A stretch of DNA of 64,000 nt, from contig JALHQN010000004.1 in assembly GCA_022841915.1 (NCBI GenBank), positions 186,001 through 250,000 on the forward strand, given 5' to 3'. This stretch comes from Burkholderiales bacterium (GTDB lineage Bacteria > Pseudomonadota > Gammaproteobacteria > Burkholderiales > WYBJ01). Positions 62,898-64,000 of the stretch are shown here, one piece after another (the stretch's first letter is position 1; every line of letters starts with the position of its first letter). Both the position numbers and the translations under genes were made by a program. Below the pieces are notes generated by a model that was given only the letters and a program-made list of their open reading frames with translations, was not told the DNA's origin and did not search any database.

Positions 62898-63609
62898 GGT
62901 CTCCTCCGTTTGAGCGCCAGTCTTCGAGCTGACGCCCGAATGTGACTGCTATCGATCCTTACGTCAATAGCGCGGGGTCGACGCAGTTCGCCGAGGCGCA
63001 GCGCAGGTGGGGATGTTCGAAATTCCCGATTGCGGCGCAGCATGGTGGCGCAAAAAGGTGCATCCCGCGAGCGTATCACTCGACCGTCCTGATCGCTCTG
63101 CCGATACTGGAAGCAAACAAGTTGGCCGCATTCACCAAGGAATCAAGCGGCACGTCGCATACAAGTCCTCCGAGTTTCCCGATTCGGCGGTCGGTCTTGC
63201 GTCCGAAGCTTCGTTGGCATGATGCCTGCTCAACATGATGCTCTACCGAGGCGTGATGCGATGGCGCAGGCGAGCGATCCAGGGACTTCCCTGGCTGGTT
63301 TGCGGGTAACCGGGTCGAGAGGCTGACCGCTTGTCCGATGCTTCGATCATCGAGTCGGATGCCGGAGATGCGTCCGGTCGAACGCCGTTTCGTAAAATGC
63401 ATAAAGCATAGTGCAAGGGGCGGGCGACGGAAGATCGTTCCCGGGGTCGTCTGACTGATCGCTTGTGCGTATCTGGCGAGTGCGGGAAGGGCGCCTTGCT
63501 TTCCTTGGGATTCGGACCTTTTGGGCGAGCGTCGACGAGAGCATGGTTAGGTAGCGATCGAAGTTGTATCGAACGCCCCTCGCGGTTTAACTCATTCAAG
63601 GAAGCCATC
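62898..63609. other. Long intergenic region upstream of modA
   Basis: 712 bases between a Bug receptor (-) and modA (+), the longest gap in the window. The open frames present are short, lack ribosome-binding sites and resemble no family. I saw no clear ModE-type operator. It may hold a decayed gene or an unlinked small RNA, but nothing supports a call. Confidence 0.5.
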
Positions 63610-64000
63610 ATGAAGTTCCTCCTAAAGCTCGTTGCACGATCGTTTCGCCGTTTCGCGCAGTTCGTGCTCGCGCCGCTTGCGCTGGTTCTGTCCACGGCAG
63701 CGCTTCCGACCCTTGTGATTGCAGCTGACTTGACCGTCTTCTCCGCGGTTAGTACGACCGGTGCCATGACGGATATCGGTGTGTTGTATGAGAAGAAAAC
63801 CAACAAGAAGGTACAGTTCTCGTTCGGCGCCACCTCCACGCTGGCCCGACAAATCGAGCGTGGCGCCCCGGTCGATATCTTCCTGTCGGCCGATCAGGTA
63901 TGGATGGATTACCTGCTGGAGCGCAAGCTCATCGACACGTCGACCCGCAAGGACATCCTGGCTAACACGCTCGCCCTGATCGTCCCGGCCACCAGCAACC
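63610..64000 (+). CDS. modA: Molybdate ABC transporter binding protein ModA (partial)
   Basis: The first 130 residues; the gene runs off the window. A long basic signal peptide (through VIAADL) leads to the ModA core: LTVFSAVSTTGAMTDIG, KVQFSFGATSTLARQIERG, and APVDIFLSADQVWMDYL. The Ser of FSAVSTTGAM and of GATSTLARQ are expected molybdate ligands. AAGGAAG precedes the ATG. The permease and ATPase (modB, modC) would be expected just downstream, outside the window. Confidence 0.9.
   Translation, partial: MKFLLKLVARSFRRFAQFVLAPLALVLSTAALPTLVIAADLTVFSAVSTTGAMTDIGVLYEKKTNKKVQFSFGATSTLARQIERGAPVDIFLSADQVWMDYLLERKLIDTSTRKDILANTLALIVPATSN

Noticed and set aside
62898-63609. Short frames in the gap before modA
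   Set aside because: They lack ribosome-binding sites and family resemblance on both strands.
1-64000. CRISPR arrays, insertion sequences, tRNA or rRNA genes
   Set aside because: No regularly spaced repeats, transposase motifs or RNA gene structures were seen by eye on either strand.

Overview
The window is high-GC, gene-dense DNA that looks chromosomal and most resembles a soil or water betaproteobacterium of the Burkholderiales type. The reasons are twelve periplasmic binding proteins of the Bug (TctC/TTT) family, several family III CoA-transferases, intracellular polyhydroxybutyrate turnover genes (phaZ, bdhA), a SOUL protein, a PEP-CTERM exoprotein and a YceH protein. I saw no tRNA, rRNA, insertion sequence or CRISPR array. 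Coordinates and starts were set by eye from reading frames, ribosome-binding sites and family knowledge; no database search was run.

Layout. 1-4050: the tail of a von Willebrand factor A (vWA) membrane protein, a Bug receptor, a DHA2 drug-efflux permease and yceH. 4066-12663: a minus-strand unit (Bug receptor, FAH-family hydrolase, CoA-transferase), an NMT1-like binding protein, three tandem Bug receptors and a degenerate cupin fused to rubredoxin. 12874-19894: two adjacent CoA-transferases, a SOUL protein, a PEP-CTERM protein, a small membrane protein and a split UPF0718-like permease. 20087-24574: a CoA-transferase, a small membrane protein, a retron (reverse transcriptase plus a structured msr-msd-like RNA region) and a divergent SDR. 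24709-31611: a candidate catabolic cluster holding Bug receptors, a carboxymuconolactone-decarboxylase-like protein, two alpha/beta hydrolases, a luciferase-like monooxygenase and an amidohydrolase. 31795-37695: two Bug receptors, a fused two-domain CoA-transferase and a NUDT19-like Nudix hydrolase. 37947-43416: GDPD, GST, phaZ, bdhA, a Bug receptor and a DUF1579 protein. 43752-49446: two convergent vWA paralogues, two D-2-hydroxyacid dehydrogenases, a methyltransferase and a small protein. 49702-64000: a lipoprotein, rtcB, an MBL-fold hydrolase, sthA, two related MFS permeases, a DUF364-type protein, two Bug receptors, a GST, an MmgE/PrpD protein and the start of modA.

How the genes work together. 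Most of the window reads as uptake and activation of organic acids. Bug receptors bind carboxylates in the periplasm, CoA-transferases move CoA onto acids, and hydrolases, dehydrogenases and the MmgE/PrpD protein process the products. No TctA or TctB membrane components are present, so the receptors must use a transporter encoded elsewhere or act as sensors.

The strongest unusual element is the retron at 22154-23651. A 436-residue retron-type reverse transcriptase lies 19 bases downstream of a 168-base region bounded by a 16-bp inverted repeat and containing several hairpins, which is the expected msr-msd architecture. A second notable pattern is that a CoA-transferase gene pair and a fused CoA-transferase both combine one domain lacking the catalytic aspartate with one that keeps it.
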